Positions 10,021 to 22,897 are shown, counted from the stretch's first letter. The stretch is DNA of 64,000 nucleotides from Brachionus manjavacas (GCA_019054805.1 JAHQIY010000008.1:1101501-1165500), one strand, 5' to 3'. Notes: generated by a model not told the origin, from the sequence alone. Translations and numbers: made by a program.

Positions 10021-11480
10021 ATTGTATTAAATTCTTTTTCCTTCGCATATCTAGCGAAGTGAGGTCCATCCATTTCAATCTTGTCTCGTAACCAATGTTT
10101 CTATTAACGGTTGGTATTTTATTTGCTCTACGTTGAAACTTATGTAAGACAGTAACCTCCGATTTGTTTGGTGGACTCCATATTGGCACTGCAAACTCAA
10201 GACGTGGTCTAACCTTACACATGTAAAGCCGCTTCCATAATTCACATTCACGTCTCTCAAATGTGTGTTTTAAAAGTCCAAGCGTTCTTGATGCTTTGTT
10301 TGCACACACTTGAACTTGGTGTTTCCATTTCATATCAGGCTCTACAAAGATGCCTAAATCCCCTTCAATTTCACTTTCACCGAGCACAGTTGTTGTTCCA
10401 CCTATAGTCATGGTGAGGGTGCGTTCAAAGCCGACAAAGGTTTCCTGGTTACCAAAACTCATGATTTTACATTTGCTTAAGTTCAAATCCATGTTCCCAT
10501 CAGTGCACCATCTTACTACCTCATCCATATCGTTCTGTAGCTGTCTAAGGTTCTCCTCCGTTTCCACAGTCGCAATAATCTTATTTTCGTCTGAATACAT
10601 CTTAAACAAGTTTTTTACCACTCCCGGCAGGTCATTTATAAAGATGATGAACAAAATTGGACCAAGGACTGAGCCCTGAGGGACTCCACTATCGACTCCT
10701 ATCCAGTCGGATGATACACTTCCTAGTACCACTCTCTGCTTTCTCATACTTAGAAAACTCTTGATCCAATTAAACAAGAAACCAGTAATTCCATACGCTT
10801 TTAGCTTTTTTAATAGACGCCGATGTGGAACTTTATCAAAAGCTTTAGGTACAAAACCAGCCTGCTCATCACTGATAAGCTTGGCCTTATAAGATGCTCA
10901 ACGAGAATTTCTCGTACTATCTTCTCAAACAATTTACATAGAACAGAGGTCAATGAAACTGGTCTATAATTTGATGGGTCTAACTTTGATCCGCTCTTAT
11001 GTATGGACGAAACATTTGCCATAGTCCATTTTTCAGGAAGGTTACCGGTCTCATAGCTCAACTTGAAAATAATCAGAATAGGAGTTAAAAACCCTTCAGC
11101 CGCTCTTTTCAAAACGGTGCATCTCGTCATAGCCCATTGCCTTAAACTCCTGTAGTCTTCGTAGTCTTTCAAAAAGCTGCTCATTTTTATTAGCTAAAAA
11201 ATTTATTTTGGTCACATTTAGTTTCGGTCCTTTTTTCGTACACTGGTATTTCATAGTCGCACTCATTGACGAAAACTGATTTAAACTGTTCATTTAAAAC
11301 GTTAGCAATATCGGCTTTGTCAGTTGTTAATTCATTTGTTCCTTTTCTAATAGCTCTTATTTGGTGCTCTACTTTTTGTTTTTTGTTTACATGAGAGAAC
11401 AAAATTTTTGTAGACCTTTTGGAAGCGTTGACCAATTCTTTCTCATATTCTTTGGTCGAACGTTTTAACTGCTTTTACTT
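10010..11480 (-). pseudogene. CR1-like LINE reverse transcriptase pseudogene
   Basis: Read on the minus strand from about 11480: a linker (TEYEKELVNASKRSTKILFS), then SFKSVFVNECD, GNLPEKWTMANVSSIHKSGS, NYRPVSLTSVLCKLFEKIV, DSGVPQGSVLGPILFIIFI, then KMYSDENK where YADD should be. It ends with RTLGLLKHTFERRECELWKR, RPRLEFAVPIWSPP and KFQRRANKIP. The replacement of the YADD core (YSDE) plus at least three frame breaks (near 11190, 10900 and 10800) make it dead. The 3' end runs into the opposite-strand LINE near 10010-10030. The motif set resembles the younger LINE at 49718-54247 (HLEFAVGAWNP), so both belong to a CR1-like group. Confidence 0.85.
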
Positions 11481-12010
11481 AAAACCAATTCTATCGGCTT
11501 GGTAAAGAGCTTGAAGATTTTAATGTTTCTGTAGTTGCCTATTCAGATGATCTTAATAACCTCAGTTGACTCCCATCTACAAATGCTTTTGGATATTTGT
11601 GGGTCTTATGGGAATAAATGGAGAAAAAAATTTAACCTCAATAAAACAAGCTTTGGTGTTCAATAATTTAAGTCGGTTTTCCACCTAAATGGATCCGAAA
11701 TTAACGAAACAAATCAGATAGAATATCTGGGATTTGTTTTCGACTCAAATTTTGACCTTAACGCACAGGCAGCTATAAATTATAAAAAATTTCAAAGCAG
11801 CTTTTTTGGATTTTCATATCTTCTGCCTAAAAAATGTCCTACCTCGTCACCTAAATTCAAATCATCTGTAATCATTTGTAAATATTGTTTATCAAAATTC
11901 ACCTATGGTCTTGAGGTTCTAACTCTTAATTCGACCAAAAAGGATTCAAGAAATAAATTAAAAACAACTTAATTAGACAATTGTTTGGTTTAAAAACCCT
12001 TCTGTCACAT
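11481..12010 (+). pseudogene. Third LINE fragment (RT core to post-RT)
   Basis: Pieces in changing frames read ELEDFNVSVVAYSDDL (RT motif with YSDD), HLQMLLDICGSYGNKWRKKF, NEIEYLGFVFDSNF-like text and CKYCLSKFTYGLEVL. This is the palm motif and following region of a LINE distinct from its two neighbours. Both ends are lost: the left end abuts the minus-strand LINE and the right end stops about 50 bp before the LysM copy 2 unit. Confidence 0.6.
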
Positions 12011-12447
12011 ATGAGCAGTATTAAAGTAGAAAAATTTCACTAAAAATACAAAAAAAAAGTTAAAATGTATTTAATTTTGAACAACTCTGATTTGCAGTAA
12101 TTAAATCGAATGAAGATCTAATTAAAGAATGTACACTAAAAAATCAATATAAAAAATTAACAAGCTTTTTTAAATATTTTATTAGTCGGATATAAATTAT
12201 TTAGATAATGAAAATTTCTAAACAAGGAAAAAAGAAAATTTTTGGCCTTAAAACATCAGAGATATGTTTGTGAAGTATAACATACGAAAAAGGATAAAAT
12301 TATATAAATTTTTTAGGGCAAAATTAAAAAATGTATTTAAATCAAATCAATTTATTATTAATAAATTGAATTTTTTTTTTTTTTAATTTGTGTTTTCATA
12401 AAATATTGTTAAATAATTTTGACTTTGGTGAAATGTAAACATTCTCT

Positions 12448-13413
12448 CTAGTAACTAATAACTTGACCAGGTTGTAAGTTGTTACAATTCAAGGCAGTGC
12501 ATGCTTGTAATTGTTCAACACTAGTGCCAAATCTTTGAGCAACAGACCAGCAAGTATCGCCTTTTTGAATGGTATATTGTCTTCCATAACATCTGTTTCC
12601 GCTGCTGTAGCCAGACATGTTAGTTCCAGCTGTGCCTGTTGGCAGACAAACACTCTGACCGGTTTGGAGAGCATTGCAGTTCAAGTATCCATTCAAGTTA
12701 TAGAACTGGCTGAGTGAGACTCCGGATTGTGAAGCAAGATTAGCACAGGTATCACCATTTTTGATAACATAATTTTGACAACCCGAATAGTATCCACTCA
12801 TGGTTGCATAGTTGCTTCCATAAGGCAAGCATACAAATTGACCGACTTGTAAGTTATTGCAATTGATGCCAGAGTTCAATTGATAGAAATAGTTTGACGA
12901 GGCACCAGCCAAACTGCTGCACGTATCTCCAGCTCTAATTTGGTAGTTGTTGCAATCTTTTGGGTAGTTGGAATTATATTGGCCATTTTGATTAACACCG
13001 TAATAAGTGTTGCTTGGATATGGGCTGTTTGTATTGTAGTTTGTGTTGTATCCAGATGGATAGGTTGGATAGTTTGTGTAGTAGGTTGATGGATATCCAG
13101 CAGTGGTGTAACTTGGATAGTAGCCAGTTGTGCTATAGACTGGATAATAACCAGTGGTGTAACTAGGATAATAGCCTGTATTGTATCCATTGTTTGGAAC
13201 ACAAATAGTTTGACCGACCTGCAAGTATCTTGAATCAACACCTGGATTGGCAGCGGTAATCGCCTCGACACTTGTTCCATAACGAGAAGCTAGTACAGAA
13301 AAAGTGTCACCAGATTGAATTGTATATGGAGACGATCCATTTGGACAATTATTGTATTGTCCAGATACGGACAATGCAATTAATAAGACAGAGATTGCTA
13401 GTTTGGTAATCAT
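12448..13413 (-). CDS. Secreted four-LysM-domain protein, copy 2
   Basis: A 321-residue intronless protein with the same signal peptide, Tyr/Pro-rich linker and four LysM domains as copies 1 and 3. It has Ser34, Leu41, Ile52 and Asn265 like copy 3, Ser27 like copy 1, and a private Thr at 251. The frame is intact and the promoter is conserved, so it is probably expressed. The inverted orientation together with near identity in coding and noncoding DNA implies a recent duplication or ongoing gene conversion. The start is the ATG at 13413, immediately followed by the hydrophobic signal peptide; the in-frame codons upstream lack an ATG. Confidence 0.9.
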   Translation of the reverse strand: MITKLAISVLLIALSVSGQYNNCPNGSSPYTIQSGDTFSVLASRYGTSVEAITAANPGVDSRYLQVGQTICVPNNGYNTGYYPSYTTGYYPVYSTTGYYPSYTTAGYPSTYYTNYPTYPSGYNTNYNTNSPYPSNTYYGVNQNGQYNSNYPKDCNNYQIRAGDTCSSLAGASSNYFYQLNSGINCNNLQVGQFVCLPYGSNYATMSGYYSGCQNYVIKNGDTCANLASQSGVSLSQFYNLNGYLNCNALQTGQSVCLPTGTAGTNMSGYSSGNRCYGRQYTIQKGDTCWSVAQRFGTSVEQLQACTALNCNNLQPGQVISY

Positions 13414-13458
13414 TTTATTTTTTCTTCTTTGGTTTGATTTTGACAATTTTGGCACATC

Positions 13459-13520
13459 CTTTTATATTCTGTTTAATTCAGATGGCTTAAAGAATTACTT
13501 AATATTGATCAAATATTTGA
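13459..13520 (-). promoter_or_regulatory. LysM copy 2 core promoter
   Basis: TATAAAAG on the minus strand (13459-13466) and the TCAAATATTTGA palindrome (13509-13520) sit at the same distances from the start codon as in copies 1 and 3. Confidence 0.6.
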
Positions 13521-13660
13521 TTACTTGGAAAAAAGAACCATTTTAAATCTCTTCAAACATTTTCATATCTTTTTTCAACTTGATAACTTTTGTCGATCGT
13601 TCATAATTTTTTTCTGTTTTTTTAGTAATTTTAGATCAATTTTATCAATATATCAAGAAT

Positions 13661-14415
13661 TTAAATTTTAGATCGTTTTAAATTTAACATTCTAAAAAAC
13701 TTTGCCTTTTTTTTTTAATTTTGTGTTAATAAAAAGCAATATTATTTTTCTTTGAGAGTTTTTAAACTTTTAAACATTCAAAAATTACGTAAAGTTAACT
13801 AAATTCTATTCTTTATATTTTTTGACAATTAAAAAAAATAAATTTATTTTTTCGACCTATTTGTCTTAAATTTTATTTTAGAATAAATTTTTTATATTCA
13901 AAAATGTTTTATTTTAATCAGTTAGTTATTTCACTCTTTTAGTTCTTGGCAGTAATTTGACTTAAGAATTTTTTGTTTTTTTTTATTGAAATTCTGATTT
14001 TAACCTTTAATTTTCTTTCAATTTCTGACTAAAAGATTTATTTAAATATTAGATTTTTTAAGTATTTTAAGTACATTAAATGATAAAAAAATATTCATTA
14101 CCTTGACCAAGATATACAAAAGGATTTTCAGAATTTTGATCTTTTAAACTCGTGTAAAGATTAAACGTTTTCCTATCAGCTGATGGCAAGCAAAAATTAA
14201 ATTTATATAAATTATTCTAAGACTGCTCGTAGCTTCTTAAACTCATTGTTCCAACGAATTTTACAAGGCTTTGGATTTTTATTATATTTCTTTCAAACAA
14301 AAAAATTTAATCTGATTTTACTAATTGCATACCCTAAAAAATTTTATTAAAAGCACTACTTTGTTACTTTTTTTAAATATTAAAAAAATTATTCTAAAAT
14401 AAAATTTGTTTGAAA
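13661..14415. other. AT-rich intergenic sequence
   Basis: No gene or repeat recognised between the LysM copy 2 upstream flank and the LysM fragment. Confidence 0.55.
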
Positions 14416-14600
14416 GGAACAAGTGTCGAGGCGATTACCGCTGCCAGTCCAGGTGCTGATTCAAGATACTTGCAGATCGTTCAAACTATTTGTGTTCCAA
14501 ATAATGGATACAATCCAGGCTATTATCCAAGTTACACCACTGCTGGATACCCATCAACCTACTACACAAACTACAAAACAAACAGCCCAAGTGTAGCAAT
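14416..14600 (+). pseudogene. Truncated LysM gene fragment
   Basis: About 60 codons match the LysM genes from GTSVEAITAA (residue 46 of the full protein) through the end of LysM domain 1 and part of the linker. Part of the linker repeat is deleted, and the frame ends in unrelated sequence after NSPS. There is no signal peptide, promoter or later LysM domain. It has Ile52 like copies 2 and 3 but private changes (Ser for Asn at 56, Ala for Val at 59). It is a partial duplicate lying 1 kb from copy 2. Confidence 0.8.
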
Positions 14601-14996
14601 TACACTTACAATAAATACTTGTTTTTTTTTTCATGTACATATTAGGGCATCAATAAATTTGACCACCGACAATTCTCAGTCAAATAAATAAATGAAAAAA
14701 GTGAAATATTCAAAAGAAAACCAAGGTTCCAAAGTTTATTCCAAATTTTTTCAATTTCCAATTTGGTTACTGAAAACTAAAAAATTGTAAATAAAATTTT
14801 GAGATCAAAATTTGCAACATTTCAATTTTGTTATCTAGTACATAGAAAATAATTTTAAAATTAGAATTTAAATTCTTGAATATTCGAAAATCTTTCTATG
14901 ATGTAATATTTTTTTACTTTAAATTTTTTTTTAAATAGACTAAAAATCAGGCGTACAGTCTGTCAAAAAATTGACTTTTTTCTGACTAACTGAACC

Positions 14997-17900
14997 ATGT
15001 CACAAGTTTTGGTAAAAAAATATTCGCTCAACATTTTAAAACTGTGCAGACATTCGCGAATAACTACACCTGCCTCTTATTGTCCCATTCAAGCTATAAG
15101 CGCTAATAATTCAATCTCAAATCGGGTCCAATTCCTGAATACCTTTCCGAACAAAGCCTCTTTCCAATCAGGTGCTTGTTTGGTCAACCCGAAAACTTTA
15201 AAAGCACACACTCTTAATTTGTGGTTTAATCAAAGATCGAGCTTTCATTCAACTCGAATATTGAGAGAAAAAAAGGATGATGAGCCAAAGGACAATGAAC
15301 AATCAGCTGAAAATCAGCACCAAGACCCACCGAATCTTCTTCCAATTCCCTCTTTAGTTGCACTTGCGCCACTTCAAGTCCCTGAATTTTTACCCAAAGT
15401 TCCACTTGTGGCTGTGGCCAGAAATCCACTTTTCCCCAACTTTATTAAAATGCTGGAAATAAGTGACAAAAACTTAATGGATTTGATCCGCAGAAAAGTA
15501 CACTTAAATCAACCTTACATTGGACTTTTTATGAGAAAAGAAGACAAGTACTTTTGGATAAAATATTTTAGACCAGTTTTTGTTTACCCTTAATTTTTCA
15601 ACTAGAGATGATGACTTAGTCAAATCTTTAGATGAAGTTTATTCGGTAGGAACTTTTACACAAATAAGAGAAATTCAGGATTTAGGCGAAAAATTGAGAA
15701 TGGTAGTGATGGGAGTGCGTAGAATCAAACTAAGTGGAGTAGCTTTTGACGACTTAAGTCCTATTCAACCAGGCGATGGATCTCAAATAGAAGAGAAAAT
15801 ACTAAAAAATGGCCTTAGACGTCGTTTGAAAAGAAATGTCACCAAAATAGAAGAAGCCGAGACCAAACCGGAAAATATTGCTCCCGAAAGCACTGCTGAA
15901 GGAACAACAATTGGCAGTATTGGCGTTGAGAGCAAACAAATTGACCAAGTTCTCATGATCGATACAGAGAATCTTGTTCATCATGACTTCAAACAAACCC
16001 AGGAAATTAAAGTATTTTATTTTTAAAGCTAATGTCTATCATATTTTCTATTTTGTTGGGAAAAAATAATCCATTTTAGTTTAATTAGTTTTTTACTTTG
16101 AAATTTCAAAAAAAATATCTGACTTTTTAACCCAGTTTTCTAAAAAACTGAACGGTTTAAAAAATGTTATATCTTTTTTTTTAAAGAAATTAAAATTAAT
16201 ACCGTATAAAATAAAGTATTCATTTGTTTGATATTGCGTCCTCATAATTCGAAATACAACTTTTACGCCGGTAATAAATACCACCCCGTCCATCTTAAAA
16301 CATACCTAACTGAGCCGAAAAGAAAATTTAAAAAATGAAAATAAAATAATTAATAATTTTTTTCAAAATAGTTTCTTTCAATAGCGCAGCATCGAATCTG
16401 TGAAACTTTAAGTTAATTCAGTAAATTTTAAAAAAGAATTGACAGTGTAAAATCCTAGTGTGATTTCTATACACAAGACTTAAAGGATTTATTTTAATTA
16501 AAAAAAAATTATTTTAAAAATTGTTCATTTCTAAATTTTTACATGATATAAATCCGATGGATAAAATAAATGAACTAAAGTTTAAGGTAATTTAAGGTAA
16601 TTTTATTTTAAGTTTATTGTTTTAAATGAATGTTGATGTTTTCATTTAAATAAGTGACCGATAACAAAAAGGAATCTTAAAGATGATCAATCCAAAATAT
16701 CATTTTAATTCTAAGAGTTTTTCTTTAGATATTAAAATTAATCTTTGAATTTATTTAAATGATTTTTATTGTAACATGCTTTGCATGCCATTTAGATTTA
16801 ATAAATAAAAAAATTTTTAAGAATTTAAAAAAAACTCCTCAATAAAGCCGAATTTTAAATTTAAATTTATTAACTTACTTATTTTGAAATATTTTACTTC
16901 AAAAGTATTTGTATCTAGCATTCAAAATTAAATTTGAAAAGCAAATTTCAAATAAACACTATTATTGGAAAAAATTGATCCTTTTTAGCGATATTATTAA
17001 AATAAGAAATTTCAAAATAAACAAAAAATCAGTAAATAAATTTAAATTTAAATTTCGATTTTTTCAATGAGTTGAGATTTCTTAAATCTATATAACATGC
17101 AAAGCATGTTACAATAAAAATTATTTAAATTAATTCAATGATTAATTAGAATAGATAAACATAATTCTGATTTGAAATGACATTTTGAATTTATCATCAA
17201 CTTCAATATTCTACAAAAATCAGTCAAATTTTAATGAAGAATTTCTAGCAAAAAATTAAGAAACAATCCCTAGACATTAAAAGATATTTAAACATTCGTT
17301 TTAAAAAAATCTTTTTAAACTATTTTCTTTAATTCATCAGATGATTTTGCTTTGTATTTGGTATATTTTAAACTAATCTAGACTAAGTTCATTGTTACAC
17401 TTTTGGAACTATTGTTTTTTTCGATTTTTTTTTCTTTAACAAATTCAAAATTAAATGACATTTTGTAAATAGAAAAAAGAAAAATAATCTAATGAAAAGT
17501 ACCTCATTTTTAATTTTTAATTTTGGTAAATTGTAAATAGAAAATTTTTAAAAAATTTTTATTTTTTTTTAATCTGAAAGAGTTCTTGCTCTGTATAACA
17601 AGCTAATTAATACTAAAAGAAATATAAAAAAGTTGAATAGAAAAATTAAAAAGTTTAAGCTTGAATTACCTTTATTTTTTAGATTTTAGTTTCTGAGAAT
17701 GAGTAAAAATAGAGGAAAGAATAATCCAAAATAGATTCAACTTAAAATTTATAAAGTTTTGCTTAAATTTAGCCTTGAATTGCAAAATTTTTTAATTTCA
17801 TCAATCATTAGAGTAAAGGAAATTAAATTTAATTAAAGTTTTAGTTATTTTATTAATTATTTGTTAAATAGACGGAGCAAACGTTTCTTCAGAATAGAAA

Positions 17901-20900
17901 AAATTTAATTTTTTCGATCTAAAAAATTTATTAAAAGATACAAATTAGGGTACTTTTTATTAAATTAGATTTAGTTTATTAGTAAAAAATGTCAATTTTA
18001 AATGATATTAATAATAGAATTTTTTATTAAGTATCTAGGGGAAAAAATAAAAAGTTGGGGTCTCTATTAAAAATTTGCTGCATTTGATCTTAAAATTAAA
18101 TTTACCAAAGTATTTTTTCTAATAAAATTCACGAAACTGTAAAATTTTCATTTTAATTTTTTTAACAGGAAATTCCATTTAATAAATGAATATAAAAGAA
18201 TTTAATTTTTTAAAAAAAAAGGCATTAAGTAATGAAATAGTCAAAACAATTAGAGATTTGATCACCTTAAATCCAATAATGAGAGAAACTATTTCTCTAT
18301 TGCTACAAAATGGACCTCGAGTGGCCGAAAATCCGGTCTATTTAAGCGATCTGGGCGCTGCCATAACCAATGCTGATCCAAAAGAACAGCAAGATGTCCT
18401 CGAAGAGCTCGATGTAAGCTTTGTTGTTTTGTTAGAAAATAAATATTTTTAATTCTAAAAAGATACCTAATCGTTTGATGTTATCGCTACGTCTGCTAAA
18501 AAAAGAGCTTGAAATGAGCAAACTTCAAGTGAAAATTGGTAAAGAAGTGGAAGACAAGGTTAAGCAGCAGCATAGAAAATATATGCTCCAAGAACAGCTC
18601 AAAGTGATCAAGAAAGAGCTCGGAATTGAGAAAGAGGATAAAGATGCTATTGAAGAAAAATTCCGCGAACGCCTCAAATCTTTAACTGTTCCTAAACAAG
18701 TAATGGATGTGATAAATGAAGAGCTAAACAAATTAAGCTTTTTGGATCACCACTCGGCTGAGTTCAAGTAGAACTTTTTTTTTTTTTTTTTTTTTTTTAT
18801 TTTTTTTTTCAAGTGTTTCTCGAAATTATCTAGACTGGCTTACTAGTCTACCTTGGGGTTTAACCACGCCAGAGACTTTGGACATAGCCAGAGCTAGTCA
18901 AATATTAGACGAGGATCATTACGGAATGGAAGATGTTAAAAAAAGAATACTTGAATTTATTGCGGTCAGCAATTTAAAAGGTACCACTCAGGGAAAAATT
19001 TTGTGCTTTGTGGGACCGCCTGGTGTTGGCAAGACATCGATTGCCAGATCAATTGCTCGTGCTCTGCACCGAGAATATTTTAGATTCAGTGTTGGTGGAA
19101 TGACAGATGTGGCTGAGATTAAAGGTCATAGACGCACGTATATTGGTGCAATGCCCGGAAAAGTAATTCAATGCTTGAAAAAAACTAAGACTGAGAACCC
19201 TCTGGTTTTGATTGATGAAGTGGATAAAGTAGGACGCGGTGGTTATCAGGGCGACCCATCGTCTGCTTTACTTGAGCTCTTAGATCCAGAGCAAAATGTC
19301 AACTTTTTGGACCATTATTTAGATGTGCCTGTTGATTTGTCTAAAGTGTTGTTTGTTGGAACTGCCAATGTTATTGATACAATACCTGATCCACTAAAGG
19401 ATCGTATGGAAATAATTGAAGTGTCTGGCTATGTGGCAGAGGAAAAGCTTGCCATTGCCAAGGTAAATTTTATCAGTTTATTTTAAGCCGTTCATGTAAG
19501 AGATTTAAAAATTTCAAGTTAATTAAAGTCATTTTTCAAGTCAAGTTTAAGTTTATTTTAGTATAAATTTTTAAAAAGATTTAATTATATTTATGATTGA
19601 ACAGCATTAAAAAAATATTAACATAAAGACCCATGAAGCTTTTTAGACTTGTCAAAAATTTTGTAATGTTTTTCACTAATTTTTAAATATTCGAATTGTT
19701 AATATAATTTTTTTTATTCATAATAACAAAAATATGAGCAATAAAAGATAAAAAAAAGTAGCCATAAAAACTCTTAGTTTATATTTCAAATAGGTCTCTA
19801 ACGTTTCTATTTTGTTTATTGTACTTATTTTTTCCTAAGATAAAGCACTTTTTAAGCTGTTGGAATTTATTCATTAATGTTATTTTAAAAAGGACGGGTA
19901 TTAATTGAGGAGTAAACAATATTAAACAGATATTAAATTATATGAGCAGAAAATAAATAATTAATAGGACCCAAAAAATAGTTATAACGGTGAGAATAAA
20001 TAATAAAAGCGGTAGTGAAAATAAATATCATTGAACATATCCACATATATCCATTCTCGATTAATACCTCTTCGTTTTTTGAGTATGTTTCTTCTTCACT
20101 TCTTCAGAATCAGACTCTTGCGATTCATTTAATTCAAGTGGGACGCACTCGTCATCACTCATTTTATTTATTGAAATATATTTTTGTAAAATTTATTATT
20201 TGAATTTATTTACAACAGAAAAAGAAAGATATTTATATAGATAGGGCCGAAAATAATTGGACTATTATTATTAACTAATAATTCAATTTACTGATCAAGA
20301 TTCATTAAATTGGGTTTAATAATTCAATTAACTGATCAAAATTCATTTTATTGGGTTCAATTTAGTATAGTTTCTGTTCATTTCATTCTTTTAGCGGATA
20401 ACTTAAGGTTATTATCACTTTTATTTTTTATTCCTGCACATTAATTAATTTTACTGCTTTTTAAAATTTTTTTGGGGTAAAATAATTTTATTTACTGCTC
20501 AAATAATCTTAGCTCTTTTAAAAATAACAAAAGGTAAAATCTAAATCATTAACTTTGATTAAATTTTTTAATCAATATTTACATTAAAAATTTAAGATTT
20601 TTCTACTCAATTTTTTTCGATTATTTACTGTTTAAACTCATCTATGAGGCTGAAAAATTATTTTCGGATAATTATTTTTTAGGCATTGTGAATTTTCATA
20701 AAAACCTTCCAAAAATTAAAAAAATAAATTTCTTTTTCATTAATTTAAATTGACAAAATTGAAATTTTATAAACTTTGATGATGAAATAACATGAAAAAA
20801 AATTTGTTTCATTAAATGCAACAAATAAAGAAGAAAAACAATTTGCAAAAAAAAAAATTTGCTAGTAAAATTACCAGTTGGTAACAAAATTGACTAGTAA

Positions 20901-21939
20901 ATGACAAAAATGTATTCTCGAATACACATGATTTTTAAAAAAATTAATTTTTAAATTAAGATTTTCAGCAATTTTTTATTTATTTTTTTAGCAATATTTG
21001 ATTCCGACTGCAATTAAAAACAGCGGTGTAAAACGTGAACAGATTGATATAACTGATGAAGCGCTTAACACCTTAATAAGGTCATACTGTAGAGAAAGTG
21101 GAGTTCGAAATCTCCAGAAGCACATCGAAAAAATTTTCCGAAAGGCAGCCTTCAAACTTGTCAAAGACAAAATCGAGCACATTAATGTAATTAACGAAAA
21201 TCTTCATGAGTTTGTAGGAAAGCCAGTTTTTACAAGCGACCGTATGTATGACGAAACACCCTCAGGTGTTGTGATGGGATTGGCTTGGACAAGCATGGGT
21301 GGCTCTACTTTATTCATTGAAACAACGCTTTCGAGGCCTTTGGACTTGTCACCAGATAGCAAAGAACAAGGATCACTGACGGTAACTGGTCATCTGGGAG
21401 ATGTAATGAAAGAAAGTGTTCAAATAGCCTACACTTATGCCAAATCATTCTTGGTTCAACATGATACAGACAACAAGCTACTTCAGCGCGGATTTATCCA
21501 TGTCCACGTACCAGAAGTATTGACTTGCCAATTTTTAATTAAAATAAATTCAAACAAATCTTTGATTTAGGGAGCCACTCCAAAAGATGGACCATCAGCT
21601 GGTTGCACCATTGTTTCGGCTTTATTATCTCTAGCAATGAATAAGCCATTAATTCAAAATGTGGCAATGACTGGTGAGGTATCGCTGACTGGCAAAGTTC
21701 TACCAGTCGGAGGAATTAAAGAAAAAGTCATTGCGGTACGGCTTTATTTTTTAAATTAAAATATGAATCTAAAATTTATTTTAATTTTTAAGGCAAAAAG
21801 AGCTGGAGTTAAAACTGTTATTCTTCCGCATGAAAACTTAAAAGATTTCAATGAACTTCAGGATTTTATCAAAGACGGAATACAAGCTCATTTTGTCAAA
21901 AATTATGACGAAGTTTTTAATATCATATTTCCGAAATAG
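14997..21939 (+). CDS. LONP1: Mitochondrial Lon protease (eight exons)
   Basis: Exons placed from GT/AG sites and frame: 14997-15547, 15606-16011, 18222-18413, 18463-18767, 18814-19462, 20992-21516, 21571-21735, 21793-21939, giving about 979 residues (human LONP1 959). The N-terminus is basic and Ser-rich, fitting a mitochondrial targeting sequence. Next comes the substrate-binding LON domain ([18 protein letters not shown] onward), with an acidic low-complexity insert in exon 2. The AAA+ module has Walker A GPPGVGKT (about residue 552) and Walker [10 protein letters not shown] (about 614). The protease domain has the catalytic Ser in PKDGPSAGC (about 885) and Lys in GGIKEK (about 926), so both dyad residues are present. 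Lon degrades damaged matrix proteins as an ATP-driven hexamer. Intron lengths are 58, 2210, 49, 46, 1529, 54 and 57 bp. The acceptor of exon 3 (AG at 18220-18221, A-rich context) is the least certain. An AATAAA lies at 21957-21962. Confidence 0.93.
16650..17240. repeat. Foldback element in Lon intron 2
   Basis: The left arm (about 16650-16885) and right arm (about 17035-17240) are inverted copies. The best-kept part is about 45 bp around TGTAACATGCTTTGCATG (16769-16790 and its complement near 17094-17118). Only about 150 bp separates the arms. No coding capacity or clear target-site duplication was found. It looks like a palindromic MITE. Confidence 0.65.
17570..17610 (+). repeat. Degenerate LINE 3' tail in Lon intron 2
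   Basis: AATCTGAAAGAGTTCTTGCTCTGTATAA is a decayed version of the tail hairpin described at 5631 and 57233; the stem is still partly self-complementary. Confidence 0.35.
20278..20370. repeat. Two-unit tandem repeat in Lon intron 5
   Basis: A unit of about 41 bp beginning AATAATTCAATTTACTGATC occurs twice in tandem with a few differences. The rest of this 1.5-kb intron (19463-20991) is AT-rich without recognised content. A 34-codon ATG frame on the minus strand (20161-20057, acidic) is too short to call. Confidence 0.6.
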
Positions 21940-21962
21940 AGTTTTACTCATTATTAAATAAA

Positions 21963-22756
21963 TTGTTTTTCTTGTATATTCTTATTGTTTAAACCTCAAA
22001 TAAATTAAATTCAAAATTCTTTTGTTTTGAAATTGTATTAAATCTTTTAACAAAATTTTTTTATCTTTGAAAAAAATTTTTTAATCTTAGATAAAAATTT
22101 TTTTTGATCGAAATAGAATTAGTCTTAATGTAAAATAATTAAAATAATAAGTGTTGTAAGATAATTTAAAATATGTTGGACACAAATTGAAACTTGAAAA
22201 ACTACAAAATTTTAAAAGAAAATTTCGCTCGAATGAAATCTTTAAAATTAGATAAGTTAAAATTTTAATTCAATTTATTTTTATTTTTGATATTGAATTC
22301 AAAAATTTAGAAATCAACTTGAATTTTGAATAAATTAAGCTGATAATTTTCAAATTCAAATTGTAAAATTAAAAGAAATTTTCAAGTATATTTTGCAGTC
22401 TTTTTTGAAAATAAGTGAAATAGGTTTTTAAAAGTGAAAACAATCAAATAGAAGCATTGGATATGATTTTCAAATATAAATTTTTGAAAATATATTTTAG
22501 AATAACTGCATTAAATAGTTTCAAATTAGATTTTAAATTAGTAAATAACTTTTGAAGTTGAACAATTAAATTTTGGACTTAAACTAAATCTTAAATCAGA
22601 TAGAAAAATAATAAACTCAAAAATTATTTAAATAAAATAATTTCAAAATTAAAAAAAAAAATGATCAAAAAGTTTAAATCTGAATTAATTTCTTTTTTCA
22701 CCGAAAAAATAAAAATTGCAAATGATTTTAATTTAAAAAAAATATCGAAAAATTTA
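21963..22756. other. AT-rich intergenic sequence
   Basis: Nothing recognised between the Lon polyadenylation region and the LysM copy 3 unit. Confidence 0.55.
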
Positions 22757-22897
22757 AATTCTAGGATTTATTGATAAAATCGATCTAAAATTACTAAAAA
22801 AACAGAAAAAAATTATGAACGATCGACAAAAGTTATCAATTTGAAAAAAGATATGAAAATGTTTGAAGAGATTTAAAATAGTTCTTTTTCCAAGTAA

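Larger units (their letters stand above)
12060..13660 (-). repeat. LysM duplication unit, copy 2 (inverted)
   Basis: The complement of this block matches 520-2110 across the gene and both flanks, including about 370 bp past the stop codon. It matches copy 3 over a shorter downstream flank. Confidence 0.85.

Noticed and set aside
18165..18190. Alternative acceptor TTTTAACAG for Lon exon 3
   Set aside because: Better splice sequence, but it leads straight into an in-frame stop; the AG at 18221 continues the conserved protein.
20057..20161. 34-codon acidic ORF (MSDDE start) in Lon intron 5
   Set aside because: Too short, no continuation found; chance or a transposon scrap.
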